Below are positions 1 to 5,617 of a stretch of DNA of 6,919 nucleotides, piece by piece. The stretch lies in assembly GCA_022709465.1 (NCBI GenBank), contig JAKLIT010000069.1, positions 1 through 6,919 on the forward strand, written 5' to 3'. Numbering within the stretch: the stretch's first letter is position 1; each line of letters opens with the position of its first letter. This DNA is from Candidatus Omnitrophota bacterium. Its GTDB lineage: Bacteria > Omnitrophota > Koll11 > Pluralincolimonadales > Pluralincolimonadaceae. The notes under the pieces were generated by a model. It had not been told where the DNA came from and ran no database searches. It was given only the letters and a program-made list of their open reading frames with translations. The position numbers and the translations under genes were made by a program.

Positions 1-60
1 CCGTAAAATAACAAAACGCGGACACCATTACCCATACAAATGGGGATATGACCGCGTTTA
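1..60 (-). terminator. Probable intrinsic terminator after tRNA-Pro
   Basis: On the minus strand an 8-bp stem AAACGCGG/CCGCGTTT (arms at 52-59 and 14-21) encloses an inner hairpin CCCAT-TTGT-ATGGG (31-44). It is followed directly by the T-rich run TTTTGTTATTTTA (4-16). This is the shape of a rho-independent terminator for transcripts coming through the nuclease gene and tRNA-Pro. The loop between the two stems is imperfect and the T tract is interrupted, so strength is uncertain. In the plus direction no T tract follows, so it should act only on the minus strand. Confidence 0.55.
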
Positions 61-99
61 TTCCCGAGGAATTTAGATTCATATCCGACCTAGGAACAA

Positions 100-176
100 T
101 GGTCGGGGCGGACAGACTTGAACTGTCGACCTCTTCGTCCCGAACGAAGCGCTCTACCAAACTGAGCCACGCCCCG
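100..176 (-). tRNA. tRNA-Pro (anticodon CGG), CCA encoded
   Basis: A 77-nt cloverleaf can be folded completely. The 7-bp acceptor stem is CGGGGCG/CGCCCCG. The D-arm is GCTC/GAGC with a GG-containing loop. The anticodon stem CTTCG/CGAAG carries the loop TTCGGGA, so positions 34-36 read CGG, which decodes the proline codon CCG. There is a 5-nt variable region AGGTC, a T-arm GACAG/CTGTC with loop TTCAAGT, discriminator A73, and a genomically encoded CCA. G follows the anticodon, as expected for a proline tRNA methylated at G37 by TrmD. The first base of the acceptor stem lies one base downstream of the nuclease stop codon, so the tRNA is most likely cut from the nuclease mRNA by RNase P rather than having its own promoter. 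Confidence 0.97.
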
Positions 177-177
177 G

Positions 178-699
178 TTATCCGAACAGATACTTCAATT
201 TATATAAAATATAGTCCCAGACGGTCTTCTTCTTTTTGGGCTCCGGCTTTTCCTGGCTCCAGATGCCCCGCTTCTGTTCCCTCGCTTCCTGCTGGAGGGA
301 GACGAACCTCTTCGAGTACTTTACGTTCGGCGGGACCGTATACGCCAGCGCATATCCTCTCCTTACGAGTTCCTCGTTCACGAATATGTCTCTGGCGTAC
401 ACATAGGCGAGCGTCCTGCCGTACCTGTCCGTCCTGCCTACGTCGTACTCGAGCCTGACTCTCCTGCCCTTTACGAGGCCCTCGTTCTGCCTCTTCGCCT
501 CGTTATAATACGGGCGTCCCTTCTCGGGCGTATCGATCCCTATATACCTGACGTGCTCGCCGCTCTCCATCACTATCGTATCGCCGTCGATCACCCTTGT
601 GACGAACAACTCGTCGGCGAAAACTCCGTGATCCATTAACGATAAGGATAAGACGAAGGCTGCAAGAAGCGTTCTGCGGCTTTCAAAACAACTTAACAT
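178..699 (-). CDS. Secreted thermonuclease-like SNase-domain nuclease
   Basis: A staphylococcal nuclease (SNc) fold protein of 173 residues from the ATG at 699, predicted to cleave DNA and RNA in a Ca2+-dependent way outside the cytoplasm. Residues 1-28 look like a signal peptide: Arg-Arg, a hydrophobic LLAAFVLSLSL core, and a cleavage-like VFA before Asp-Glu. The active-site set of the family is intact: VIDGDT (Asp38, Asp40), VRYIGIDTPE (Arg51, Asp56, Glu59) and DRYGRTLAY (Arg95), with the family's closing GIW at 145-147. After the domain comes a KKKK linker (155-158) and an aromatic tail WDYILYKLKYLFG, which might contact membrane or nucleic acid. An in-frame GTG at 717 would add six residues, but it sits inside the extended -10 element of the predicted promoter, and neither start has a Shine-Dalgarno. 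The ATG at 699 is therefore preferred. The gene follows ribE by 62 bp from this start and ends one base before tRNA-Pro. Confidence 0.9.
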   Translation of the reverse strand: MLSCFESRRTLLAAFVLSLSLMDHGVFADELFVTRVIDGDTIVMESGEHVRYIGIDTPEKGRPYYNEAKRQNEGLVKGRRVRLEYDVGRTDRYGRTLAYVYARDIFVNEELVRRGYALAYTVPPNVKYSKRFVSLQQEAREQKRGIWSQEKPEPKKKKTVWDYILYKLKYLFG

Positions 700-707
700 A
701 ACGGTTG

Positions 708-736
708 ATTTTATCACGGGTAAGGCAAATAGTCAA
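708..736 (-). promoter_or_regulatory. Sigma70-type promoter for nuclease and tRNA-Pro
   Basis: On the minus strand TTGACT (731-736) is separated by 17 bases from TAAAAT (708-713), which is preceded by TG one base upstream (an extended -10). Initiation about seven bases downstream, near 701-702, would leave only about 2-3 bases before the ATG at 699, so this mRNA would be essentially leaderless. No terminator is visible between ribE and this promoter, so the nuclease and tRNA may also receive readthrough from the rib operon. The match is by eye only. Confidence 0.65.
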
Positions 737-761
737 CACCGGAGGCTGGAATAAGCGCTCT

Positions 762-1388
762 TCAGATAAATCCTTTTTCCCGCAGGAATTCCATCGTTAT
801 CCCGGCAGGCTCGCTTTTATTGATATACTTCCCGAGGATATCCGTCTCGAGGTTTACCTTATCTCCCGGCTTTTTCGATGCCAGCGTCGTCATCCCCGCG
901 GTGTGAGGTATTATGTAGACCGAGAACGAGCATTCATTTACCTCTCCCACGGTAAGGCTGATGCCGTCGACCGCTATCGACCCCTTTGGCACGACGCCTT
1001 TCAGCAGGCCTTTTCCCGCTTTGATCTCCACGGTCATCTGGCCTTTACGTTCCCTTGACGATACTATCTCGCCCGTCCCGTCAATATGACCCGTAACGAA
1101 ATGGCCGCTTATCTTTGACCCCGCCGTAAGGGCGCCTTCCAGGTTGACGGCATCCCCCGGCTTGCGCAAGATAAGCGTGGTCCTCTTAAGCGTCTCCTCA
1201 ACGGCCTCGGCCGAAAATATCCCTCCGACGGCCTTTACGACCGTAAGGCATACGCCGTCTACGGATACCGAATCGCCGGCCTTAAGGGAGGGCGTCGTCC
1301 TGGCCGCCTTTATGGTTATCATTGACGGTTCTCGGGACTTCTCGAACTTCTCTATTATCCCGGTCTCTTCAATTATTCCCGTAAACAT
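762..1388 (-). CDS. ribE: Riboflavin synthase (alpha subunit)
   Basis: Catalyses the last step of riboflavin synthesis: dismutation of two 6,7-dimethyl-8-ribityllumazine molecules into riboflavin and the pyrimidine that RibH re-uses. The 208 residues have the typical length and two tandem lumazine-binding beta-barrels. The first starts with the hallmark MFTGI and has GDSVSVDGVCLTV (38-50) and a GHFVTGHIDG segment (95-104). The second has PKGSIAVDGISLTV (134-147), IPHT (160-163) and VNLETDILGKY (178-188). A short tail follows, which in the family helps trimerise the enzyme. The start is well supported: TAAGGAGATAGGATG places a strong Shine-Dalgarno six bases ahead, overlapping the end of ribD, whose stop lies one base upstream. 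It is the last rib gene of the operon. The symbol is ribE in the B. subtilis-style nomenclature and ribC in E. coli. Confidence 0.97.
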   Translation of the reverse strand: MFTGIIEETGIIEKFEKSREPSMITIKAARTTPSLKAGDSVSVDGVCLTVVKAVGGIFSAEAVEETLKRTTLILRKPGDAVNLEGALTAGSKISGHFVTGHIDGTGEIVSSRERKGQMTVEIKAGKGLLKGVVPKGSIAVDGISLTVGEVNECSFSVYIIPHTAGMTTLASKKPGDKVNLETDILGKYINKSEPAGITMEFLREKGFI

Positions 1389-1389
1389 C

Positions 1390-2427
1390 CTATCTCCTTA
1401 CGTATCCTTCCACCAGTATATCCCCGGCCATATCATGCAATTTAATATCCGTTATCCCGACGGAGTCCTTCATCCTCGAGACGCCTTCGCCCTCCACGGA
1501 CGATTTCGCGTCCCTTCCTCCGGATATCTTTGGCGCTATAAAGAAATAGACCTTATCGACGACCTTCTCCCTGAATGCCGAGGCGATGGTCTCTCCGCCT
1601 CCCTCTATAAGGACGCTCATCACGCCCCTGCCGGCAATCTTCCGCAGGAGATCTCTCATCTTCACCATCCCGGTCTTCTTGTCAGGCATTACGACCAGCA
1701 CATCTCCGCCTTTACTGTTGAGCACTTTTGCATCCTTGGGTATGCCTCTCTTGCCGGCAAGAATGATCCTCAACGGCTGTTTTACCTTACCGCCTTTTAT
1801 CCTTGCCGTAAGAAGCGGGTCGTCCTTAATGACAGTATTCGCGCCGACGATCACCGCATCGGCCTCGCTCCTTAACTTGTGGACGAACCTCCTTGATACC
1901 TCGTTGGATACCCATTTCGAATCCCCTGTACGCGTCGCTATCTTCCCGTCGAGGGTCTGTGCCGCCTTGACTGCCACGAAGGGCATTCCCTCTTCCATGT
2001 ATTTTATGAACGGCCTGTTCAGTTCACGCGCCTCTTTCCGCATTATACCGGATTCCGATCTTATCCCGTATCTCCTGAGTGCGGAGAGCCCTTTGCCGTT
2101 ATTCAACGGGTTCGGGTCCTTCATCGCCGCTACGACGCGCTTGATACCGTATCCCTTTATCATATCCACGCACGGAGGCGTCTTCCCGTAATGCCTGCAG
2201 GGTTCGAGGGAAACGTATAATGTCGCGCCCCTGGCCTTCTTTCCCGCCTGTTTCAATGCGTATACCTCGGCATGCGGGCCCCCGGCATACCTGTGATATC
2301 CTTTTCCGACTATCCTTCCGCCCTTAACTACTAACGCTCCAACGCACGGGTTCGGGCTTGTCCTTCCTTTTGCCGACGAAGCAAGCGCTATCGCGGCGCT
2401 TATATATTTTTTGTCCTCTTTGCGCAT
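1390..2427 (-). CDS. ribD: Bifunctional RibD: pyrimidine deaminase / reductase
   Basis: Deaminates the GTP cyclohydrolase II product and then reduces its ribosyl side chain with NADPH, giving 5-amino-6-ribitylaminouracil 5'-phosphate. Length is 345 residues, normal for the fused form. The N-terminal cytidine-deaminase-like domain (about 1-145) has the zinc site His52-Ala-Glu54 and EPCRHYGKTPPC (Cys77, Cys86), with Glu54 the proton shuttle, plus TSPNPCVGA (24-31). The C-terminal DHFR-like reductase domain (about 148-345) shows TLDGKIA (158-164), DAVIVGANTVIKDDPLLT (190-207) and the EGGGET loop (275-280). The ATG lies inside the 3' end of the PHP gene (28-bp overlap), and the family's N-terminal helix begins right after it, so a later start is unlikely. 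Only a weak GAAGGG precedes it, suggesting translational coupling. The gene ends one base before ribE. Confidence 0.97.
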   Translation of the reverse strand: MRKEDKKYISAAIALASSAKGRTSPNPCVGALVVKGGRIVGKGYHRYAGGPHAEVYALKQAGKKARGATLYVSLEPCRHYGKTPPCVDMIKGYGIKRVVAAMKDPNPLNNGKGLSALRRYGIRSESGIMRKEARELNRPFIKYMEEGMPFVAVKAAQTLDGKIATRTGDSKWVSNEVSRRFVHKLRSEADAVIVGANTVIKDDPLLTARIKGGKVKQPLRIILAGKRGIPKDAKVLNSKGGDVLVVMPDKKTGMVKMRDLLRKIAGRGVMSVLIEGGGETIASAFREKVVDKVYFFIAPKISGGRDAKSSVEGEGVSRMKDSVGITDIKLHDMAGDILVEGYVRR

Positions 2428-3233
2428 CTTTTTAACCCTTCGACAAAACTATAGGGCACCATGACAGTCCCCATAAGCATACGGCCCTTGTTAAGGCCGT
2501 GGCAATCCGAACCTCCCGTCACCAACAAACCGTTCTCCTCCGCGATCTCCGTAAATTTGCGGGCCACCGATCTCGATTGCTCCGAGTGGAACGCCTCCAG
2601 GCCGTCGAGGCCGTATTTAACGAACTTCGGGACGAGATCCCCGCCTCCCATCAGCTGAGGATGCGCGAAGACCACGACCGCTCCTACCCGCTTAAGCTCT
2701 GCGATAGCGTCCCTGGCCGTTATCTCGTAGTGCGCGACATAACACGGGCCTTTGTCCCCGATATACCTGTTGAACGCTTCTTTTATGGATGACACATATC
2801 CGCGCTCCTCAAGGACGGAGGCGATATGCATCCTGCCGACGGAACCCGGCCCGCTCAGCCTGAACACTTCCTCCGGGTCGAGGCATATGTCGTATTTCTT
2901 GAGCTTCTCAATGATCTTATATGCCCTGTCGACCCTGTTCTGCCTTATCGTCTTGAGCCTCTTCAGGAACCGCGCGTCCTCGATGTCCGGGTAATAACCG
3001 AGAATATGCACTTCACATGACTTCTCCTGCGCTGTCATCTCGACGCCCGGGATGATCTCGATGCCCTTGCCCCGTGCGGCTTTCCTGGCGGGCGCTATCG
3101 CGTCCACGCAATCGTGGTCGGTTATGGCTATGCATGAGAGGCCCGCCTTCTTCGCGCCATCGACAACTTCTGCCGGAGTGAACGTCCCGTCCGACATGCG
3201 CGTATGGACGTGAAGGTCAGCCAGCTTTTCCAC
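2400..3233 (-). CDS. PHP-family metal-dependent phosphoesterase (YciV/RNase AM-like)
   Basis: A 277-residue PHP-domain hydrolase, predicted trinuclear-metal phosphoesterase. Metal-ligand motifs are present in order: DLHVHTRMSDG (His8, His10, Asp15), ITDHD (Asp39/His40), IPGVE (Glu65), HILGY (His76), FAHP (His191) and SDCH (Asp243, His245). Middle segments match E. coli YciV in pattern, including VGRMHIA (132-138, compare VTRGHFA), the long helix with RQNR, and the final GSD-H. YciV relatives are reported to act on 3',5'-nucleotide bisphosphates and as a 5'-3' exoribonuclease trimming rRNA 5' ends (RNase AM). The start is GTG at 3233, with AAGGAAGAGG upstream inside nusB, a 17-bp overlap. The 3' end overlaps ribD by 28 bp. 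Location next to nusB favours an RNA role; location amid rib genes leaves open a phosphatase role in riboflavin synthesis. The substrate cannot be decided from sequence. Confidence 0.9.
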   Translation of the reverse strand: MEKLADLHVHTRMSDGTFTPAEVVDGAKKAGLSCIAITDHDCVDAIAPARKAARGKGIEIIPGVEMTAQEKSCEVHILGYYPDIEDARFLKRLKTIRQNRVDRAYKIIEKLKKYDICLDPEEVFRLSGPGSVGRMHIASVLEERGYVSSIKEAFNRYIGDKGPCYVAHYEITARDAIAELKRVGAVVVFAHPQLMGGGDLVPKFVKYGLDGLEAFHSEQSRSVARKFTEIAEENGLLVTGGSDCHGLNKGRMLMGTVMVPYSFVEGLKRCAKRTKNI

Positions 3234-3639
3234 TCTTGGCCTCTTCCTTGCTTATCTTGTCAAGGATACCGTTCACGAACTTGCCGGATTCCGTATCGCC
3301 GAACTTCTTCGCGAGGTCCACCGCTTCGTTGATAGATACCTTCTGCGGTATGTCGTCGCAGAAGAGCAGCTCATACGTAGCGAGCCTTAAGACGTTCCTG
3401 TCGATGACAGCCATGCGGTTCAGCTTCCAGTTGCTCGCGTAACACGTTATCGTCTCGTCTATCTTCTTCAGGTTCTTTAGTGTCCCCAGGACAAGCGATG
3501 AGGCAAAATCCGATACCTCGGCGCCGACCTCGTTGTCCCTCCAGAAATCAAGGAACAACTTCTCCGGCTGCTCTTTCCTTATGTCAGACTGGTAAAGAAT
3601 CTGGAGCGCGCACTCGCGCGCCTGTGTGCGTTTTCTCAT
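3217..3639 (-). CDS. nusB: Transcription antitermination factor NusB
   Basis: An all-helical RNA-binding protein of 140 residues that binds BoxA RNA together with NusE (S10) and assembles antitermination complexes on rRNA transcripts. Visible family signatures are the N-terminal RKRTQARECALQILYQ (2-17), then DRNVLRLATYELL, DIPQKVSINEAVDLAKKFG and the near C-terminal SGKFVNGILDKI. Length is the family norm. The start codon overlaps the ribH stop codon by one base (TGATG) with no strong Shine-Dalgarno, so translation is probably coupled to ribH. The 3' end overlaps the PHP gene by 17 bp. Pairing of ribH with nusB is a widespread bacterial arrangement. Being in this operon places nusB under FMN control unless an internal promoter exists; none is obvious. 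Confidence 0.97.
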   Translation of the reverse strand: MRKRTQARECALQILYQSDIRKEQPEKLFLDFWRDNEVGAEVSDFASSLVLGTLKNLKKIDETITCYASNWKLNRMAVIDRNVLRLATYELLFCDDIPQKVSINEAVDLAKKFGDTESGKFVNGILDKISKEEAKSGKAG

Positions 3640-4103
3640 CAGATGTTCTCTATCAGGTTCGCCATCTCTATCGCCGACATGGCCGCATCGCGCCCTTTAT
3701 TGCCGTCCTTCGTGCCTGCGCGCTCTATCGCCTGTTCGAGGTTCTCCGCCGTTATCACGCCGAATATCACGGGTATACCGCTGTCCATCGAGACCTTTGC
3801 GACACCCTTTGCGGCCTCGCCCGACACATACTCGAAATGCGGCGTGGAGCCCTTTATCACTGTACCGAGGCATATGACAGCGTCGAACTTCTTCGACCTC
3901 GCTATCTTATTGGCGGCCAAAGGTATCTCGAACGCGCCCGGGACCCATACCGCCTCGATCTCGCCCTCTTTTGCCCCATGCCTTAAAAGCGTGTCCACCG
4001 CGCCTTCGAGAAGCCGTTTCGAGATAAAATCGTTGAACCTTGAAATGACTATAGCGAATTTCTTTCCTTTCGCTATCAATTGCCCTTCTATCGTCTTTAC
4101 CAT
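3639..4103 (-). CDS. ribH: 6,7-dimethyl-8-ribityllumazine synthase
   Basis: Condenses 5-amino-6-ribitylaminouracil with 3,4-dihydroxy-2-butanone 4-phosphate to give the lumazine substrate of RibE. The 154 residues are the usual length. The pyrimidine-binding SRFND (21-25), WVPGAFEIP (53-61), [16 protein letters not shown] (78-93) with the catalytic histidine His89, FGVIT (114-118) and the phosphate-binding [11 protein letters not shown] segment (127-137, Arg128) are all present. Family members assemble as pentamers or 60-subunit capsids; which one applies here is not readable. A very strong Shine-Dalgarno AAAGGAGGGG precedes the ATG and overlaps the ribBA stop codon, in an 11-bp intergenic gap. 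Confidence 0.98.
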   Translation of the reverse strand: MVKTIEGQLIAKGKKFAIVISRFNDFISKRLLEGAVDTLLRHGAKEGEIEAVWVPGAFEIPLAANKIARSKKFDAVICLGTVIKGSTPHFEYVSGEAAKGVAKVSMDSGIPVIFGVITAENLEQAIERAGTKDGNKGRDAAMSAIEMANLIENI

Positions 4104-4114
4104 CTTCCCCTCCT

Positions 4115-5314
4115 TTAGTTTAACCTTTTGAACACGTGGCCCATCTTCTCTTTCTTCGTCCTAAGATACCGGACGTTCCTCGGGTTTGAAGGCATCTCTA
4201 TCGGCACCCTGTCCACTACCTTGAGCCCGTATCCTTCAAGACCGACGATCTTCTGCGGATTATTCGTCAGCAGACGTATATTCTTGAGGCCGAGGTCCGC
4301 GAGGATCTGCGCGCCCGTGCCATAGTCCCTCAGGTCCGCGTCGAAACCGAGCGCCTTGTTCGCCTCGACCGTATCAAGCCCCCTGTCCTGCAGCGCGTAG
4401 GCCTTGATCTTGTTCTCGAGGCCGATGCCGCGGCCTTCCTGCCTCATATACAACAGGACGCCCCTGCCTTCCTTTCCTATCATCGAGAGCGCGCGCTTGA
4501 GCTGTCCGCCGCAATCGCACCTCAGTGAGCCGAATACGTCGCCCGTAAGGCACTCCGAATGCACCCTTACCAGGATCGGCTTGCCGGAGAGTTCCCCCAT
4601 AGCAAGCGCCACATGCACCTTCTTGTCTATCATCGATTCATACAGCATGAGCCGGAATTCGCCGTACTCCGACGGGAGCGTCGTCTCCTCGATAAGCCGG
4701 ACCAGCTTCTCCGCGGCCATCCTGTACTTTATCAGGTCCGCTATCGTGCATATCTTAAGCTTATGCCTCTTCGCGAATTCCTTAAGCTGCGGGGTCCTCG
4801 CCATCGTGCCGTCGTCGTTCATGATCTCGCATATCACGCCGGCCGGTTTTAATTTCGCCAGCTTAGCGAGGTCCACGGCGGCTTCTGTATGGCCCGTCCT
4901 TACAAGAACGCCGCCTTCCTTTGCCCTCAACGGGAATACATGGCCGGGCCTGCTGAAATCCTCGGGTTTCGACCTTGGGTTCACCATGGCTTTAACCGTC
5001 TTTGCCCTGTCATGCGCCGAGATGCCCGTCGTTACACCCTCCTTAAGGTCGATCGACATCGTCCATCCGGTATTGAAGTTGCCGCCGCCTGTTTCGGAGA
5101 GAACCTCTATCCCGAGATCGCGCAACCGGCCCTCTTCCATCGGGACGCAGATGAGCCCGCGCCCGTACTTCGCCATGAAATTTATCGCGTCCGGCGTCAC
5201 GAACTCCGCGGCCATCAGGAGGTCTCCCTCGTTCTCGCGGCCTTCGTCATCGATGACGATGACCATCCTGCCCTTCTTGATGTCTTCTATCGCTTCTTTT
5301 ATCGTATTGAACAT
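4115..5314 (-). CDS. ribBA: Bifunctional RibBA: DHBP synthase / GTP cyclohydrolase II
   Basis: Makes both precursors of riboflavin. The N-terminal domain (about 1-200) is 3,4-dihydroxy-2-butanone 4-phosphate synthase, with [12 protein letters not shown] (21-32, acidic metal ligands), [11 protein letters not shown] (121-131, His125), RTGHTEA (139-145, His142) and Glu163. The C-terminal domain (about 203-399) is GTP cyclohydrolase II, with its zinc ligands Cys255, Cys266 and Cys268 in HSEC...[17 protein letters not shown] (291-299), Tyr306 and Arg329 equivalent to E. coli Tyr105 and Arg128, and the closing TKKEKMGH (386-393). Both active sites look intact, so both halves should be functional. 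AAAGGAG four bases before the ATG is a strong ribosome site that begins right after the leader terminator's T tract. This is the first gene of the operon and the one directly controlled by the FMN riboswitch. Confidence 0.98.
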   Translation of the reverse strand: MFNTIKEAIEDIKKGRMVIVIDDEGRENEGDLLMAAEFVTPDAINFMAKYGRGLICVPMEEGRLRDLGIEVLSETGGGNFNTGWTMSIDLKEGVTTGISAHDRAKTVKAMVNPRSKPEDFSRPGHVFPLRAKEGGVLVRTGHTEAAVDLAKLAKLKPAGVICEIMNDDGTMARTPQLKEFAKRHKLKICTIADLIKYRMAAEKLVRLIEETTLPSEYGEFRLMLYESMIDKKVHVALAMGELSGKPILVRVHSECLTGDVFGSLRCDCGGQLKRALSMIGKEGRGVLLYMRQEGRGIGLENKIKAYALQDRGLDTVEANKALGFDADLRDYGTGAQILADLGLKNIRLLTNNPQKIVGLEGYGLKVVDRVPIEMPSNPRNVRYLRTKKEKMGHVFKRLN

Positions 5315-5324
5315 GCCTCTCCTT

Positions 5325-5359
5325 TAAAATAAAAAATCCCGAAGACATGTCTCCGGGAT
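5325..5359 (-). terminator. Riboswitch-controlled intrinsic terminator (ribBA leader)
   Basis: The minus strand reads a 10-bp hairpin, ATCCCGGAGA/TCTTCGGGAT with one G-U pair and a CATG tetraloop (5336-5359), followed by TTTTTTATTTT. It lies between the FMN aptamer and the ribBA ribosome site, so it is the expression platform: termination when FMN is bound. Its 3' arm contains TCTTCGGGA, identical to the aptamer P1 5' strand at 5505-5513, giving direct competition between aptamer and terminator pairings. Confidence 0.9.
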
Positions 5360-5372
5360 AATATAAATCGAA

Positions 5373-5398
5373 CGCAGGACGCATCCATAGCGTCCGCA
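5373..5398 (-). other. Leader hairpin between FMN aptamer and terminator
   Basis: On the minus strand GGACGC (5390-5395) pairs with GCGTCC (5377-5382) around the 7-nt loop TATGGAT. The stem can be extended by two G-C pairs across a single bulged T. It sits between the 3' P1 strand of the riboswitch and the terminator. It has no T tract and is not itself a terminator. It may shorten the effective distance between the exchanging strands or pause polymerase to give FMN time to bind. The fold is visible; the role is inferred. Confidence 0.5.
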
Positions 5399-5399
5399 G

Positions 5400-5515
5400 G
5401 GTCTTCTCCCATCTAGACTTTTACTATTGGCTCCTGGATTTCACAGGATCTGCCCCCCTATTGGGAAGCTCGCAGGCTCTACTGCCAGTGGGGAATTTCA
5501 CCCCTCCCGAAGAAC
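5400..5515 (-). promoter_or_regulatory. FMN riboswitch aptamer (RFN element)
   Basis: The minus strand carries the conserved RFN blocks in order: TCTTCGGG, AGGGGTGAAATTCCCC (P2), ACTGGCAG and GCCTGCGAGC (P3), GGGGGCAGATCC, TGTGAAATCCAGGAGCC (P5), TAGT..AGTCTAGATGG (P6) and the closing GGGAGAAGA. P1 is TCTTC (5509-5513) with GAAGA (5402-5406). Stems differ from the usual consensus in paired ways, for example GCAG/CTGC for GCGG/CCGC in P3 and TAG/CTA for CAG/CTG in P6, which supports a working RNA. It directly precedes ribBA and its terminator, so FMN is expected to repress the whole operon at the transcription level. The predicted transcription start is only about two to three bases ahead of P1. 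Confidence 0.97.
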
Positions 5516-5521
5516 TAGTAA

Positions 5522-5550
5522 AGCATATACCAAAGGCGCCCGTTTGTCAA
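5522..5550 (-). promoter_or_regulatory. Sigma70-type promoter of the rib operon
   Basis: On the minus strand TTGACA (5545-5550), a perfect -35, is spaced 17 bases from TATGCT (5522-5527), a 4-of-6 match to the -10. Initiation near 5515-5516 would place the first base of the transcript just before the P1 strand of the FMN aptamer. This spacing agrees with the riboswitch being the very 5' end of the mRNA. It is divergent from the promoter at 5579-5607, with 28 bases between the two -35 hexamers. Confidence 0.8.
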
Positions 5551-5586
5551 GCCCCGTATGACGACCCGCCGGCCCGCCTTGACAAA
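5543..5586. repeat. 9-bp inverted repeat containing both divergent -35 elements
   Basis: TTTGTCAAG (5543-5551) and CTTGACAAA (5578-5586) are perfect inverted copies separated by 26 bases. Each contains the -35 hexamer of one of the two divergent promoters, with three extra matching bases beyond the hexamer. It may simply reflect two strong promoters of the same class, or be a paired site for a factor acting on both. The repeat is seen; a regulatory role is speculative. Confidence 0.4.
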
Positions 5587-5607
5587 GGGTATTTAATAGG
5601 GTATCAT
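5579..5607 (+). promoter_or_regulatory. Sigma70-type promoter of the diguanylate cyclase gene
   Basis: TTGACA (5579-5584) followed after 17 bases by TATCAT (5602-5607): a perfect -35, a good -10 and ideal spacing. Transcription would start about 5614, only about four bases ahead of the ATG at 5618, so the mRNA would be leaderless or almost so. No Shine-Dalgarno is present upstream of that ATG, which fits. Confidence 0.75.
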
Positions 5608-5617
5608 TACTGCCACT

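Noticed and set aside
700..717. GTG at 717 as the nuclease start
   Set aside because: It falls within the predicted extended -10 element, lacks a Shine-Dalgarno, and adds residues upstream of an already complete signal peptide.
1144..2191. Long plus-strand open frames opposite ribE and ribD (1144-1875 and 1586-2191)
   Set aside because: Both are antisense to intact riboflavin genes with clear active sites. They show no protein-family features and no translation signals.
4404..5327. A 307-codon open frame on the plus strand opposite ribBA
   Set aside because: It lies wholly antisense to a full-length, motif-complete ribBA. Its translation is rich in Ser and Pro without recognisable domains, and it has no promoter or ribosome site. 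It is a shadow of the coding strand.
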